A stretch of 64,000 nt of DNA from assembly GCF_040881935.1 (NCBI RefSeq), contig NZ_JBBECH010000056.1, forward strand, positions 1-64,000. Reading direction: 5' to 3'. The notes under the pieces are model-generated. The model was not told the origin of the DNA and did no database searches. It saw only the letters and a program-made list of their open reading frames with translations. Positions 62,809 through 64,000 of this stretch are shown here, piece after piece. Origin of the DNA: Saccharospirillum sp040881935. GTDB lineage: Bacteria > Pseudomonadota > Gammaproteobacteria > Pseudomonadales > Natronospirillaceae. The translations under genes were made by a program, and so were the position numbers. Position 1 is the stretch's first letter, and each line of letters starts with the position of its first letter.

Positions 62809-64000
62809 ATGTTGAACAGTTCACTCGACAATCGCGATCAAGAGCGGCGTCTCTTTCTGAACCGGATGACGGCTACCTTCATCTTGATTGCCTTGTTAAT
62901 GCTGGTGCTGGTTGGTCGACTGTTTTACCTGCAAGTGATACAGAATGAACATCACGAAGCGCGGTCGCAAAATAACCGGCTCGAGGTATTGCCGATTCCG
63001 CCAATCCGCGGTTTGATCTATGACCGCTACGGTGAGTTGCTGGCGCGTAATGAACCCAGTCACACCCTGAGTGTCGTGGTTGAGCGCGCCGCAGATCTGG
63101 AATCCCTGGTTCAGGAACTTGGTGCACTGGTTGAATTGTCGGAAGAACAGGTATCCCGTTTTTTTGACCGGGTAAGCGGCTATCGTCGGCCTTTTGAACC
63201 CATTCCGCTTAAAGTCCGGCTAACAGAAGTAGAGATTGCACGCATTGCGGCTAATCGTATTTTTCTGGAAGGTGTGCAGGTCGATGCTGAACTGATTCGT
63301 CAGTATCCCTTTGATGAGCAATTTGCCCATGCATTGGGTTTTGTCGGTCGCATCAATCAGAAAGAACTGCGTGACCTCGATGTGGGTGCCTACGCAGGTA
63401 CCCGTTTTATTGGTAAAGAAGGCATTGAAAAGCAATACGAAGATGCACTGCTCGGTGTGCCGGGATTTCAGCGGGTTGAGACCAACGCACGCGGCCGGAT
63501 TATCCGGGTTATCGAGAAGCAAGCACCCACACCCGGGGCCAATCTGCACCTGTATCTGGATCAGGAGCTACAGGAAATGGCGTACGAGTTGCTGGGAGAT
63601 CAGCGCGGCGCAATAGTAGCCCTGGAACCGGAGACCGGGGGGATACTGGCATTGGTCAGTAATCCGGGTTTCGATCCCAATTTGTACGTTAACGGTTTTC
63701 CGACGGAAATTTATAATGCCTTGCGCGACTCACCGGACAACCCCTTCCTAAACCGGGCGGTTCGTGGGCAGTATCCTGCAGCCTCTACTATCAAGCCTTT
63801 TTTGGGTTTGGCGGGTGTTGATCAGGGCTTTGTGACCTGGGACCACACTATTAACGACCCGGGTTACTACCAACTGCCGACTGATGATCGGATTTATCAC
63901 GATTGGAAACGGGGTGGGCACGGCCGTGTGAACCTTCGCAAGGCGGTTGCAGAGTCTTGTGATACATACTTCTATCAGTTGGCCTATGACATGAAGCTGG
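62809..64000 (+). CDS. mrdA: Penicillin-binding protein 2 (partial, continues past the window)
   Basis: Class B PBP that cross-links side-wall peptidoglycan with RodA. 397 codons are visible; the 3' part is outside. The start is ATG at 62809, chosen because the ATG at 62803 runs into a stop after three codons. Membrane helix about 22-42. The dimerisation region has PIPPIRGLIYDRYGELLARN. The catalytic SxxK is STIK with Ser326. The SxN and KTG motifs lie beyond the end. It follows rlmH, normally with rodA next. Confidence 0.95.
   Translation, partial: MLNSSLDNRDQERRLFLNRMTATFILIALLMLVLVGRLFYLQVIQNEHHEARSQNNRLEVLPIPPIRGLIYDRYGELLARNEPSHTLSVVVERAADLESLVQELGALVELSEEQVSRFFDRVSGYRRPFEPIPLKVRLTEVEIARIAANRIFLEGVQVDAELIRQYPFDEQFAHALGFVGRINQKELRDLDVGAYAGTRFIGKEGIEKQYEDALLGVPGFQRVETNARGRIIRVIEKQAPTPGANLHLYLDQELQEMAYELLGDQRGAIVALEPETGGILALVSNPGFDPNLYVNGFPTEIYNALRDSPDNPFLNRAVRGQYPAASTIKPFLGLAGVDQGFVTWDHTINDPGYYQLPTDDRIYHDWKRGGHGRVNLRKAVAESCDTYFYQLAYDMKL

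Overview
The window is a contiguous 64 kb piece of a gammaproteobacterial chromosome. Gene order matches the Pseudomonas/Oceanospirillales side of the class: aroQ-accB-accC-prmA-(zinc-ribbon protein)-dusB-fis-purH, the division/cell-wall cluster running mraZ to secA, and argJ-mutT-yacG-coaE-pilD-pilC-pilB/pilA. The GC-rich, dense coding and the type IV pilus genes fit a free-living, probably marine or saline-habitat bacterium. Genus cannot be fixed from the sequence alone. No phage, plasmid, IS transposase, CRISPR array, rRNA or tRNA was seen.

Layout. 115-8316 (- strand): purine synthesis (purH), dusB-fis, a DUF3426 membrane protein, prmA, and aroQ-accB-accC. 8676-9728 (+): a DUF2333 membrane protein. 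9802-16260 (-): ppa, aroA, a UspE-type protein, and the lpoA-yraN-diaA-dolP cell-envelope group, with rsmI divergent at 16445. 17378-17725: RNase P RNA. About 900 bp without a gene follows, carrying a repeat element, an AT-rich tract and the cluster promoter. 18627-40312 (+): the division and cell wall cluster mraZ-rsmH-ftsL-ftsI-murE-murF-mraY-murD-ftsW-murG-murC-ddl-ftsQ-ftsA-ftsZ-lpxC, then an M23 peptidase and secA. 40323-43663 (+): argJ, mutT and an MFS exporter. 43790-48446 (-): yacG-coaE-pilD-pilC-pilB, with pilA divergent at 48812, followed by a PglL-type oligosaccharyltransferase, ampE and trxB. 53302-56770 (-): minE, minD, minC and an unusual XRE/ScfR-like regulator that abuts minC. 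57052-58024 (+): a small protein of unknown function and a LON-domain protein. 58113-59465 (-): a DedA-PAP2 fusion. 59621 to the end (+): proA, nadD, rsfS, rlmH and the start of mrdA (PBP2).

Working together. Most genes are housekeeping, and the window gathers nearly the full route from UDP-MurNAc to lipid II (murC, D, E, F, ddl, mraY, murG). It also holds division scaffold proteins (ftsA, Z, Q, L, W, I), site selection (minCDE), synthase activation (lpoA) and elongation (mrdA). Translational coupling by stop/start overlap is nearly continuous from mraZ to ftsQ.

The least explained material is not coding. At least five intergenic long-palindrome elements (1-99, 5818-6000, 17738-17950, 37358-37469, 61632-61811) share a conserved centre around CCTAGG. 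Each has different but self-complementary arms, and two carry the same extra inner module. Other signals are a 17-bp tandem repeat running into the end of yacG, a hairpin repeat in two copies, an MraZ-box-like triple repeat, a sigma-54 pilA promoter with direct repeats, and a 16-bp perfect palindrome upstream of the division cluster.
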